Below, in pieces: positions 8,854 through 17,938 of a stretch of 64,000 nucleotides of DNA (its first letter is position 1; the number at the start of each line of letters is the position of its first letter). A program made the position numbers and the translations under genes. The notes below the pieces were generated by a model, which saw only the letters and a list, made by a program, of their open reading frames with translations, ran no database searches and was not told the origin of the DNA. This stretch comes from an uncultured Collinsella sp. (GTDB taxonomy: Bacteria > Actinomycetota > Coriobacteriia > Coriobacteriales > Coriobacteriaceae): contig CATZRJ010000001.1 in assembly GCA_958423535.1 (NCBI GenBank), positions 43,725 through 107,724 on the forward strand, read 5' to 3'.

Positions 8854-9261
8854 GTGCGCAAGGCACTGGCACAACCTCATACCAAGCAATTCCTCAAGTT
8901 CGCTGTCGTGGGTCTTATCTCCTTTGGCATCGACTGGGGCATGCTCATTGCGCTCGTCGAGCTGTTCCACCTCGACTTTTTGATGAGCACCACGATCTCG
9001 TTTACCACGTCTGTCGTGGTCAACTACTGGCTCAGCATGAAGTACGTGTTCGACCACCGCGAGGGCATGAGCCGCAAGCGCGAGTTCACGATCTTCACCA
9101 TCCTGTCGGTGATTGGTCTGGGCCTCAACGACCTGTACATGTTTGTGGGCGTCACGTTTTTGAGCATCGGCTACCAGGCCATGAAGGCCATCGCCACGTT
9201 CTTGGTCACCTGGTACAACTACTTTAGCCGTCGCCTTTTCCTCGAGGGCGCGCAGTCGTAG
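8854..9261 (+). CDS. GtrA family membrane protein (second of tandem pair)
   Basis: A 135-residue, four-helix GtrA protein. It shares with its upstream neighbour the loop NYWLSMKYVF, the following EGMSRKREF and SVIGLGLND, and the ending RRLFLEG, so the two arose by tandem duplication and then diverged. The likely start is the GTG at 8854 after a GGATGTGA element, giving an N-terminus that matches the family; an ATG at 8773 would add 27 residues with no family counterpart. It probably moves polyprenyl-linked sugars across the membrane. It ends at a strong terminator. Confidence 0.8.
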   Translation: MRKALAQPHTKQFLKFAVVGLISFGIDWGMLIALVELFHLDFLMSTTISFTTSVVVNYWLSMKYVFDHREGMSRKREFTIFTILSVIGLGLNDLYMFVGVTFLSIGYQAMKAIATFLVTWYNYFSRRLFLEGAQS

Positions 9262-9287
9262 TTTGTTCGACATTTGCTTGAAGGTAT

Positions 9288-9322
9288 AACCGGTTGGAAC
9301 TCTCGTTCCAACCGGTTTTTTG
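9288..9322 (+). terminator. Rho-independent terminator after second gtrA gene
   Basis: aaccggttggaac (9288-9300) pairs perfectly with gttccaaccggtt (9305-9317) across a four-base loop, followed by a T run. Confidence 0.92.
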
Positions 9323-9379
9323 TTTGCAGAGTCTGCCGAGGAAGGCATACGAGGCGGGCTACGGCGTCCCATTCGCATG

Positions 9380-9416
9380 AAAAACGGGCGGCTCGGATGT
9401 TTGTCCGAACCGCCCG
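9380..9416 (-). terminator. Rho-independent terminator of the DUF4430 operon
   Basis: Read on the minus strand, cgggcggttcgga pairs with tccgagccgcccg and is followed by TTTTT. It lies 23 bases past the stop of the downstream DUF4430 gene and closes the riboswitch-led operon. Confidence 0.88.
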
Positions 9417-9439
9417 CATGGCGTGTTATGTCGAGGCAT

Positions 9440-10327
9440 TTAGCCCGTTACGTAATACCAGACGACACTGTCGCCGTTGTGTAGGACGTAGTTGCTGCAC
9501 GCCGTGTTGGGCGCCACGCCGTTGACGGAGTACATCCAGCCACTCGTGCCGCCGTGCTCCTTCTCGGCCAAACCGCCAATAGCGGCGACATATGTGCCGT
9601 ACGATGAGCCGTGCGCATTGACGGAAAGACCCAGAGCACACAGAGCATCGTAGGCCGTTGCACCCTTGTTAAAGGTAAAGGTACCACCAGAAGACACAGG
9701 ATTGCCAACGGCACTCGATGTGACCGAAACCGTCACCGTGACGTAGCCAGGCTGCTGCGAGCCGCCCTGATTGCCCGCAGAGGCGCTGCCACTATTGGAT
9801 GCAGACCCACCGCCGGACGCCGAGCCGCCGCCCGAAGAAGAGCCGTCAGAAGAGCTCGATCCGCCAGTGGAATCAGAATTCTGTGAACCCGATTTGTCCC
9901 CTGACTTCTTGCCGCCCTTGTCTTCGGACTTCTTCTCCTTCGAATCCTTGTCAGACTTCTCGTCCGAAGATTCAGACTTGTCCTTGGAATCAGATTCATC
10001 CGAGTCCTTGGACTCGGAGTCCACGGCGTCAGAAGACGAGGAGCCCGCCTCTGTCTTGTGAGAGCCAGCAGAGCCAGAGTCGGCAACGCTCTTCCCCGCC
10101 ACGGCCTGAGCGATCCAATCGATGGACCATGCACCGCTGGAAGAAGGTTGGACAAAACCTAGCGACACAACGATCAAGACGATGCAGACGGCTGTCAGAA
10201 CACCAACAAGCGCCTTGCGCCGAGGGGCGGACGCCGCCGAAGCGGCGCCCTTTTGCTTAGCATCGTCGAGCTGGATGAACGACGAGTCGGGCTGCTTGGA
10301 CTCGGCGTCCCGAGGCTTATTGGACAC
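9440..10327 (-). CDS. DUF4430 (transcobalamin-like) membrane-anchored protein
   Basis: A 295-residue protein with a short cytoplasmic N-terminus, one transmembrane helix (about residues 40-60, ending VSLGFVQPSS), a long linker made of Ser, Asp, Lys and Gly (about 75-195), and a C-terminal DUF4430 domain (about 200-295) that ends HNGDSVVWYYVTG. DUF4430 (Pfam PF14478) is related to the C-terminal domain of animal transcobalamin/intrinsic factor. The linker would let the domain reach through the cell wall. The preceding gene stops at 10337. A GTG at 10336 abuts that stop, but the GTG at 10327 has TAGGTGAG upstream and is preferred; either way translation is probably coupled. It shares the cobalamin-riboswitch transcript, so corrinoid binding is a reasonable but untested role. 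Confidence 0.85.
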   Translation of the reverse strand: MSNKPRDAESKQPDSSFIQLDDAKQKGAASAASAPRRKALVGVLTAVCIVLIVVSLGFVQPSSSGAWSIDWIAQAVAGKSVADSGSAGSHKTEAGSSSSDAVDSESKDSDESDSKDKSESSDEKSDKDSKEKKSEDKGGKKSGDKSGSQNSDSTGGSSSSDGSSSGGGSASGGGSASNSGSASAGNQGGSQQPGYVTVTVSVTSSAVGNPVSSGGTFTFNKGATAYDALCALGLSVNAHGSSYGTYVAAIGGLAEKEHGGTSGWMYSVNGVAPNTACSNYVLHNGDSVVWYYVTG

Positions 10328-10336
10328 AGCCCTCAC

Positions 10337-13300
10337 CTACCGACGTTTGGTGAGCACGAACACGCCGATGACGGCGAGACCGATCACGCCGGCCACCACG
10401 CCAGCAATGGCGAGCGGATTGAAGCCGGACTCCTGTGCCGGAGCCGCAGCGGACTTCTTGGCAGTGGCCGCAGCAGACGAGCCCGTGTCGGACTTCTTGT
10501 CCTTCTTGTCTGACTTATCGGAATCCTTCTTGGAATCCTTATCGTCCTTGGTCTCGGTCGTAGTCGTGGTAGACACCGGCTTCTGACCCGGAGCAACAGC
10601 ACCGCCAGCCTGCTGGCCGTTTGTACCGTTACCCGAGCCGCCTTTGGAGCCAGAGCCACCGTTACCGTCAGGGGCAACGGCGTTCTTGATCCACTTGGCA
10701 TACAGCGTCATATCAGCCGTCACCGCAGCGCTAAAGTCATACGCCTCCGTACAAGCCTCGTCGGTATACCAACCAGCGAAGGTGTAGCCTTCGCGCGTCG
10801 GATCGGCAGGCTTGGCAACAGAGCCGTTAGCGGCCGTGGTCTGGAAATCGACCTTAGACCCATCACCGGCATTGAACGAAACCTTCACGCCAGCATTCAG
10901 CTTGAACAGCGTGCCAGAGTCGTTGATGTAGTACAAGTTGCCCTGTGCATCACAAGCGATGGGCGAATCACAGTAGTTGTTGTGGCCCGTTGCGCTAAAC
11001 ACACCAGAAGCCTCAGCATCGCCCAACTTGTAACGATATACGCCACCGCCCGTCGTGTAATTAACATAGTCGGAGGTCTCGCCGTAGTTAACCGTGAAGT
11101 AGACATACGCGTCATCGCCCTGGACGCTCACAAGAGGAGCGCCCTTAATGCCGCCAGCAGGAAGTGAAGAGCCATCGGCAGAGGAAATTAGCGTCGTGGT
11201 AAAGTTGCTGTTCAGGTCAACGATAGCAAGCGCTGAGCCGCCATTGACTTCGCCACCGATAATCAGCCTGCCGTCGAGCATCGTAGGCACGCATGCACAT
11301 CCCGTAAGGCCAAGGTCGACCACACGCTCCTCGGTAATACACGAAGCGGCACCCGCATCGCGCGAGCTGCCATCGGAAATCGCCAAGACATGCAGCTTAC
11401 CGTCGCGCGAGATCAGATAGGCATGGCTGCCGTCAGCCGAAAGCACGCAGGTGGAGTTGACAATCGCTCCAACCGAAACGCTGCCGAGCACATCACCCGT
11501 TGACTTGCTGAGCATCTCGACCGTACCAGAGCTGGTGGGGACCAAGACAAAGTCATCGCCCACCGTAGCGCCTGTCCAGTAATAGCCCTCATCAGCATTG
11601 ACATGCTGCCACGAAACAGCACCAGTCAAAATGTTGATGCGCGTCAGATGACCGTTGTTGTACTTCTTCGATCCATAATCGACATCAACGGTACCGACGT
11701 AGAGATAATTGCCATCGACCGTCAGCTGAGAATTGGACTGGGCGATTCCACTCACGGAGTCGGTAACCCAGACCGTCGTGAGCGTATCTGCCGTTAGGGC
11801 CTGGACCACACCTTTGTCAAGTGGAACGATAACCAAACCGTTCGCATAAATCGGGCGCGAGGTGTAACCGACCGCAGCCTTAAGATTCGACTCGGCAAGG
11901 ACCTTGCCCGACTTGGTGTCAATCTTTAGCAAACGCTTGTTGACGGCAAGATACACATTGCCGTTCACGACAATAGGTTCACTCGCGTTGGGATACGCCG
12001 AACCAGAATACGCCTTCCAATCGAACGTCCAAGAGCTCGCTAGCGCACCCGTAGGCGTCGAAACGTTCTCGACCGCCGCATTGGACTTGCCGTCCCAATC
12101 GGACTTCCAATCGGTCGGACGCGGGGCGCTCGGATTGACTACGACCTCGTCGGGATTAGGCACCGTGTCGCCGGCAGCATAAGCCCAGACGATCTCGTCA
12201 CGCGACTTGAGCACGTAGTCACTATCGAGCTGAGAACCGGGAACACCGTTAACAAAGTATGACCAAGCGCCGGCCAACTTAGTGCCGTCAAGCGGAGAGA
12301 CAAGGCTGTGAACGCCCCAGAAGCCCAGCTGATCGTACATCTCGGACTTGATGTCCAAAGCATCAAAGTAGGCGGCAGTGGCGTCCTTGATCGTCGTGCC
12401 CTCAACAAACACCTGCGTCGAAGGATCGGTCCAGCGCTGCGCCTTATCGTCCTTCTTGCCGATGATCTCCATCGAGACAGAAACCTGACCGGGCATGGTG
12501 CCATCGGAACCATAGACCCAGGCAACCTCGTCGCCGGCCTTAAGCGTGTAGTTGCCGGCGCCAACATTGGCCATCTTGCCGTTAACGAAGAACTGCCAGG
12601 ACTTCCAGGTGCTTTCGTTAACCTGTACGGTCGAAAGCTTCACGCTTTTATTGAACGGAGAAGTCAGCGAATTGAGGAACCAACCATACGAACCGGTTTG
12701 GACGTCGGCGCCAATGCCGGCCTGCTTAAAGACCTGCTCGGAAAGATCGGCAGCAGTTGCGCCCTCTTCCACCAGCGCGGTCGTAGGCTGAGCCCACGTT
12801 TGCTGAGCACCTGAAGCATCCTGGCCGATAACGGTGCAGCTTACCGAAAGCTGGTCGGTGGGCGCAGCGTCACCGTACTTCGAGTAGCACCAGACGACAG
12901 CGTCACCTGCCTCGAGAGTATAGCTGCCGGCGCCAACCGACGCCGCAACACCATTGATAAACAGCTGCCAATAGGCGCCCGTAGCATGGTCGTATGCAAG
13001 GGTGCGATTGGCATCGAAAGGCGACGTAATGGAATTGAGCACCCAACCCCAAGATCCGTTGGGATCATAGTCGGCCTTGAGGCCGGCCTGCTTAAAGAGC
13101 TCTTCGGAAAGATCGGCCGCGGTCGCGCCGTTCTTGAGCGTGTGCTGCGAAGCGGCAGCCCACGTCTGCTGCTTGCCCTTGGAATCGACGCCGATAACTG
13201 TGCACGTCGCCGTAACCTCGGGATCGTTTTGGCCGCTCGTGCCCAGAACCGTGATTTTTGCCGACACGTCCTGGTTCGCAAGCTTGGCATACGTGGCATT

Positions 13301-16300
13301 GTCGGGATAGCGCTCAGCATAGCGAGCGTACTTCTCACTCGTCAGGCGCGAGGAAACGACAACCTTCGTGTTGTACTGCGGCTGCGTGACCTTGAGATTC
13401 TCTGCGGAGACAATAGAGCTGTTGCTCGACTTAAACAGACGCCAATCCTGTCCGGACATCGCGTCATAGCCAGGCAGATCCACCGGAACAATACCAAGGG
13501 ACGTCGAATCGGTCGTCGCCTTGTCGTAGCTCCAAGCAAGGTTGCCGTCGGCATCAAGATAGGCTTTCTGGAACGCGTGCATGTCCGCCGAAACGGCATT
13601 GGCTTCCTGGCCATTCAGAATGGCGACAGCATAGCCGGACTTCGCCTTTTCCATAAGGGACAGCTCGGCATCGAGCTCGTCTTGGTCCTGCGGGGCAAGC
13701 GCAAAGTCGAGGGTCTTGCTTGCCGTGACCTCGGCGTTGGACTTATCGGTCACCGTAAGGGTGATCTTGGTGCTTGCGGCCTTGGCGCCAGGCAGCGGCT
13801 GGTAGACCGTGCCCTTGTAACCGTTGAACGTAATGTCATCTGTGCTGGCGGAGTACTCGACCTTGTAGTACTTGCCGTCGATGTTGAGCGTGCTCGTGCG
13901 CGGCATCTGCAGGTCGGCGGTCAGGCCGTCCTTATCGGCAATCGTATCGGTGCCGGAGTATTTGATGTTGTCGTAGGTAAAGGCCTCATCGACCTTCTCC
14001 TGGAGCGCCTTCTTGTCGGCGGCGACCTTCTCGGGATCACCCTTGACGGTCACGGTGAAGTCGTGCGAGCCCTCGACATCGCTCGGGCCGCCGCTCACAA
14101 ACGAAACCGTCGCGGTCAGCGTAACGGCGCGATCGCTCGAGACGCGCGTCACCTTGCCGGTGTAGTCGTCCCAGCCATAACCGGACGGCCAAATGACATC
14201 GCCGTCGGAACTCTTCCAGCTAACCTCGAACTTGTTCTTGGAGCCCGCGCGATACGGAAGCGTGAGGTTGGACGTGACGGACTCAGCCGAATCGCCTGCG
14301 GCGTAACCGATGGCAACCTGCTCGGCCGCATCGTCGAGCATTTGCTGAACGCGGGCCTCGTCCCAAGCAACCTGCACCGATTTGTTGGGCTGGTAGTACT
14401 CGGTCTTGCCATTGCGCGACAGCTCAAACACCACATCGGCGCTACGCAGGCCGTCGATGTTGTAACCGGTGTAGTCGTTGGGGTCAATGAAAAAGAACGT
14501 CACATCGCCGTTGGTCTTATCCTGGGCATCGGAGATACCGACCGTAGCCTTGGCGTCCCCGGCCTTAAAGGCAACGCCGCCCTCAGAGACCTTGACGTCG
14601 ATATCGGTAAATCCCAGATCGGCAAGCTGCGCTTTCAGAACATCGTTGACGTTGCCGCCCTTGGCGCTGTAATCAACAGCGATCTGCTTATTGGCATCGC
14701 TGAGCTTTTGGACTGCGGCCTCAAGCGAGCCTGCGGCGATTACGGGATTGACAGAGACGAGTTCAACCGTCGAGTTGCCGCTCGTGGCGACAGCCTTCAG
14801 ATACTTACCCGCGGCAGAAGCCGAAACCGTTGCCGTGGCGCCCGACATATCGGGCAGAAGCGTCCAGTCGGCCGCGGGAGCCTTCGCGTCGTCGGCCGCA
14901 TACCAGGCAACAGTCGCCTGGCCGGTGACGTCGATACCATTGGTGGCCGAACCGTCGGCGCGCTTGGCCTGCGCCGTCGCCTTAACGCTATCGCCCGAGA
15001 CGAGATGGGTCGAATCGCTATTGATCTGCGGCGTAGTGGTCACGCGCAGCAGGTTATACTCCCCCGCTGCGGTAACGCTATCGGGCGAAACCCACTCAAC
15101 GGTGTTGTCGAGGGCGCTCGCCGTAACTTTGATGCGCTTGCCAACAAGCGCGTCCGAAATAGTCAGGCTGCCATCGGTCGTATCGATGCCGTCGGAAAGC
15201 TCGGTCCAATCGGTATCGCCCTCGCCCTTGGCATACCACGCCATGGTGAGCTCGGCATCGTCGGGCACGTCCTTGGTCGAGCCCGACCAGCTGCCCGGCA
15301 CCTGCACACTCGGCGTGATCTTTGAACCCACGCTCAGCGTAACGTTCTTATCGGCAAGCTCAATGCCTGCCAGCTTGTACTGACCCTTAAGCGTCACGGG
15401 GCCGAGCGGAGCTACGGACTGCGTGCCGCCGGAGGAGCTCTTCTTCTGCGTGCTGGAAACGGTATTTTCGCTCGTCACCTTCACGCGCAGATACTTGCCG
15501 GCATAGGCGGCGTCAACGGTATAGGTGGCCTCGGTGGCACCGGGGATATCGGTGTAAGCGGAGTCGTAGCTCGAGCTGCTATTTGCATACTGCCACTGGT
15601 AGGTCACATTATCGGTGCGGTCGATATAGCTGTAGCGCGAACCGTCCTTTTTGCGCACCTTAGTCTTGAGCGTATCGCCCACGTGCACGCCGTTGGTGGC
15701 AGGAGAGCCCTCAAACTGCACATCGTAAAGCTCAACCTGACCCGCAACGGAAACAGGACCCGCCGCATAGTAAGAAGGCTTCTGCTCGCCGTAACCGCCG
15801 TTGGCCTTGGCCACGACGTAGTAGCCCTTGAGGGCAGCGGTCACCGTCAGGGTGTTACCGGTCTCACCCTCGATAGGCGTGTTGCACGAGTTGGCCCTGT
15901 TCGAAGTGCCCTTGTACCACTGCCACGAAACGTGCGAATCAGCGGTAACGTCAGTGGAACCCGCCTTGGCGGTCGCTGTAATCGTGGAACCAACCTCGAC
16001 TTTGCCCGAAGTCGGGCTCATAGTCACGCTCGTAATATTAATTGAACCGGCGGCAGCAACGAGAGCGCCCGTCGAGTTGGTCAAGCTCGAAGAGCCAATC
16101 TTCGAGGACACCTTGCACTTGAGGTACTTGCCGCCCAAAGTGTCGGTAAGCTCGAGGGTCTCCCCCGTGGCGCCCGCGATATCGGTATACGTGCCGCTCT
16201 TGGTGTCGGAGCTCTGCCACTGGAAGTTGAGCTTGCTCGCGTCGATAAACGTCGAGGCGCCCTTCTCCTTGGCGCGAGCCTGGGCGGTATCGCCAACCGC

Positions 16301-17470
16301 GAACACGGAGTTGTTGGTCTTGGGATTGATGAGCGAAACCGCGTAGACGTCCACCGCACCGGCCTGTTTGACCTTGCTGGAAGTGGTCTTGTTCACCGTG
16401 TTGACGCCAGCGTTGGCCTCGACCCTGATGTACTTGCCCTCGAGGTCGTCGGTTACCGTGAGGGAAGCGCCCGTCTCGCCCTCGATCTTGGTAAAGCCCG
16501 AGTACTGCGAGGTAGATGCGGACCAGGTGTAGGTGACCTTGGCGTCGGCGGGGGCTTGCTGATAATAGCTTATGTACGGAGTCGCCGTCAGGGTATCGCC
16601 TATGCTCGGCGTGTCGCTACTCAGCTTGACGCTGTTAAGCTCCATCTGACCAGCGCCCAGCACGGGGCCAGGAATGTAGTTGGCATTGATGCCCGAGCCG
16701 GAAGAAACGGACGGACCATAGTAGTCCTTGCCATCAACCGTTACCTTGCAGATGAAGTATTTGCCTTCCATCGCGGCGGTGACGGTGAGCGACTGCTCGT
16801 GGCCTACGACCTCGGTGTAGTCGGCGACATTGCTGCTGTGCCTGGTCGTGCCGGCGAGCCAGGTATAGGTCCAGGCGCCGGGGTTAGCGACCGATTTGGT
16901 CTCGGTCGTAGGGTCGCCCCAGTAGTCCTCGGTCTCGACCTCATCGTACATATTGGCCCAGAGCGTATCACCCACATTGAGCGCGCCGGACTTCGTCGAA
17001 TACGAGTTGTCCTTATCCTTGGTGTCCTGGATGAAGACCTTGGCCTCGCTGGAAAGCGTCGTGGCAGAAGCGGCGGCAACGGCGTTCTTCTGCTCCGAAG
17101 CAGCAGGCGACGAAGCAGAGTTCTCGGACTCAGTCGCGTTGTCTGCGGCGGTGTCATCGCCATTCGCAGCACTCGCATTTGCGCCCTGATCTGCGTCGGC
17201 GCCATCGGCAGCAGCGCTCGCCGCTGCACTGTTCGCGTCGGTGCCGGCAACAGCGCCCTCATCGGCCGCCGCGCCCTCGCCGCCCGTCGCAGCCTGGGTC
17301 ACGGCCTCGGCAATGCCCTCGGCGCCCTCGGCCCACATCTGGGCAGGCGTCGTTCCAAAAGCCATGGCAAAAGCCAGGAACGCCACCAGACCGCGCTTGG
17401 CTACGCCGCGGGCAATCGCTCCATGACGATGCCACGAGGCGCGCTGGCGCTCGTCCTCAAACATATCCAT
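10337..17470 (-). CDS. Giant surface protein: Ig-like, DUF4430 and propeller domains
   Basis: About 2,377 residues. A basic N-terminus and hydrophobic stretch (about 25-40) ending near AQMWA form a secretion signal. An Ala/Asp/Asn-rich linker (about 50-140) is followed by seven related Ig-like units (about 140-880), each ending in a pattern like LTVTAAMEGKYF. Further Ig/aBig-type modules lie at about 880-1410. Three DUF4430 domains follow (about 1417-1535, 1540-1660, 1663-1767), then a propeller/PQQ-like region (about 1790-2190), an InlB-type repeat (about 2193-2260, GYTFAGWYTDEAC), a Lys/Asp linker and a terminal helix followed by KRR. There is no LPXTG motif. I prefer the ATG at 17470 (AGGAG four bases ahead); the ATG at 17464 and one at 17551 are alternatives. 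A cobalamin riboswitch precedes it. It probably binds corrinoids or another ligand at the cell surface. Confidence 0.85.
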   Translation of the reverse strand: MDMFEDERQRASWHRHGAIARGVAKRGLVAFLAFAMAFGTTPAQMWAEGAEGIAEAVTQAATGGEGAAADEGAVAGTDANSAAASAAADGADADQGANASAANGDDTAADNATESENSASSPAASEQKNAVAAASATTLSSEAKVFIQDTKDKDNSYSTKSGALNVGDTLWANMYDEVETEDYWGDPTTETKSVANPGAWTYTWLAGTTRHSSNVADYTEVVGHEQSLTVTAAMEGKYFICKVTVDGKDYYGPSVSSGSGINANYIPGPVLGAGQMELNSVKLSSDTPSIGDTLTATPYISYYQQAPADAKVTYTWSASTSQYSGFTKIEGETGASLTVTDDLEGKYIRVEANAGVNTVNKTTSSKVKQAGAVDVYAVSLINPKTNNSVFAVGDTAQARAKEKGASTFIDASKLNFQWQSSDTKSGTYTDIAGATGETLELTDTLGGKYLKCKVSSKIGSSSLTNSTGALVAAAGSINITSVTMSPTSGKVEVGSTITATAKAGSTDVTADSHVSWQWYKGTSNRANSCNTPIEGETGNTLTVTAALKGYYVVAKANGGYGEQKPSYYAAGPVSVAGQVELYDVQFEGSPATNGVHVGDTLKTKVRKKDGSRYSYIDRTDNVTYQWQYANSSSSYDSAYTDIPGATEATYTVDAAYAGKYLRVKVTSENTVSSTQKKSSSGGTQSVAPLGPVTLKGQYKLAGIELADKNVTLSVGSKITPSVQVPGSWSGSTKDVPDDAELTMAWYAKGEGDTDWTELSDGIDTTDGSLTISDALVGKRIKVTASALDNTVEWVSPDSVTAAGEYNLLRVTTTPQINSDSTHLVSGDSVKATAQAKRADGSATNGIDVTGQATVAWYAADDAKAPAADWTLLPDMSGATATVSASAAGKYLKAVATSGNSTVELVSVNPVIAAGSLEAAVQKLSDANKQIAVDYSAKGGNVNDVLKAQLADLGFTDIDVKVSEGGVAFKAGDAKATVGISDAQDKTNGDVTFFFIDPNDYTGYNIDGLRSADVVFELSRNGKTEYYQPNKSVQVAWDEARVQQMLDDAAEQVAIGYAAGDSAESVTSNLTLPYRAGSKNKFEVSWKSSDGDVIWPSGYGWDDYTGKVTRVSSDRAVTLTATVSFVSGGPSDVEGSHDFTVTVKGDPEKVAADKKALQEKVDEAFTYDNIKYSGTDTIADKDGLTADLQMPRTSTLNIDGKYYKVEYSASTDDITFNGYKGTVYQPLPGAKAASTKITLTVTDKSNAEVTASKTLDFALAPQDQDELDAELSLMEKAKSGYAVAILNGQEANAVSADMHAFQKAYLDADGNLAWSYDKATTDSTSLGIVPVDLPGYDAMSGQDWRLFKSSNSSIVSAENLKVTQPQYNTKVVVSSRLTSEKYARYAERYPDNATYAKLANQDVSAKITVLGTSGQNDPEVTATCTVIGVDSKGKQQTWAAASQHTLKNGATAADLSEELFKQAGLKADYDPNGSWGWVLNSITSPFDANRTLAYDHATGAYWQLFINGVAASVGAGSYTLEAGDAVVWCYSKYGDAAPTDQLSVSCTVIGQDASGAQQTWAQPTTALVEEGATAADLSEQVFKQAGIGADVQTGSYGWFLNSLTSPFNKSVKLSTVQVNESTWKSWQFFVNGKMANVGAGNYTLKAGDEVAWVYGSDGTMPGQVSVSMEIIGKKDDKAQRWTDPSTQVFVEGTTIKDATAAYFDALDIKSEMYDQLGFWGVHSLVSPLDGTKLAGAWSYFVNGVPGSQLDSDYVLKSRDEIVWAYAAGDTVPNPDEVVVNPSAPRPTDWKSDWDGKSNAAVENVSTPTGALASSWTFDWKAYSGSAYPNASEPIVVNGNVYLAVNKRLLKIDTKSGKVLAESNLKAAVGYTSRPIYANGLVIVPLDKGVVQALTADTLTTVWVTDSVSGIAQSNSQLTVDGNYLYVGTVDVDYGSKKYNNGHLTRINILTGAVSWQHVNADEGYYWTGATVGDDFVLVPTSSGTVEMLSKSTGDVLGSVSVGAIVNSTCVLSADGSHAYLISRDGKLHVLAISDGSSRDAGAASCITEERVVDLGLTGCACVPTMLDGRLIIGGEVNGGSALAIVDLNSNFTTTLISSADGSSLPAGGIKGAPLVSVQGDDAYVYFTVNYGETSDYVNYTTGGGVYRYKLGDAEASGVFSATGHNNYCDSPIACDAQGNLYYINDSGTLFKLNAGVKVSFNAGDGSKVDFQTTAANGSVAKPADPTREGYTFAGWYTDEACTEAYDFSAAVTADMTLYAKWIKNAVAPDGNGGSGSKGGSGNGTNGQQAGGAVAPGQKPVSTTTTTETKDDKDSKKDSDKSDKKDKKSDTGSSAAATAKKSAAAPAQESGFNPLAIAGVVAGVIGLAVIGVFVLTKRR

Positions 17471-17616
17471 TTGTCTCCTATTGTCTGAACTTGGAGCATT
17501 GCCCAGCGGCTGCCCCACGTCATCGCGCACATTGCGCTCGAGTACCCCCATCGGGGTCCCCCTTCCCTCCAGAGCCCAACGCGTACCGGCGGCATGCACC
17601 GCGGCCGTGTGCAAGA

Positions 17617-17792
17617 TGGGAGGCGATCCGACTTAACCTTACCGACCCGGGCGCGCCGTCCGATCTGCGACGCGACCATCCCGGGCCAAGAGGAATTACG
17701 GTTACTGGTACAGCCGGGGACTTGCACCCCGATTCTCCCAAACGCGCAGGAAAACCGCGCATTCGTGCGTCTCCGCACCACCATCTAGGCCA
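17617..17792 (-). promoter_or_regulatory. Cobalamin riboswitch
   Basis: The minus strand carries the hallmark order of a cobalamin aptamer. GGGAGAATCGGGGTGCAAG (17738-17720) gives the GGGAA..GGTG-x-AA core, followed by TCCCCGGCTGTACCAGTAACC. The 3' closing segment is AAGTCGGATCGCCTCCC (17634-17618). A variable peripheral hairpin rich in GC lies between, and a short 5' stem (ggtgcgg... near 17780) precedes. In known cobalamin riboswitches, ligand binding reduces expression of uptake or synthesis genes. A compact accccgatggggg hairpin near 17545-17560 may be part of the expression platform. It lies directly before the DUF4430 surface-protein operon. Confidence 0.88.
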
Positions 17793-17872
17793 TCGATTAT
17801 TACTGTCAGTATGGTATCACGCAAAAGGGCCCCGCACACAGGCGAAGCCCAAGGTAAAAGCTATGGTTTGCG

Positions 17873-17932
17873 ATAGAAAAGAGTGGGGATGGAGTGCCGA
17901 GCAAAATGATCCGTTTTTCTCCGTCCCCCCAG
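17873..17932. repeat. Degenerate copy of the GGGACGG-core palindrome
   Basis: ggggatggag and ctccgtcccc flank tgatccgttttt, matching the ends and core of the better-preserved palindromes at 38.4 and 59.7 kb. It sits between the riboswitch promoter region and the end of the convergent-side UbiB gene. Confidence 0.55.
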
Positions 17933-17938
17933 GGGCCG

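Noticed and set aside
12986..15325. A 779-codon plus-strand frame inside the giant surface protein
   Set aside because: Antisense shadow of the surface-protein repeats, rich in Arg/Gly/Val with no domain.
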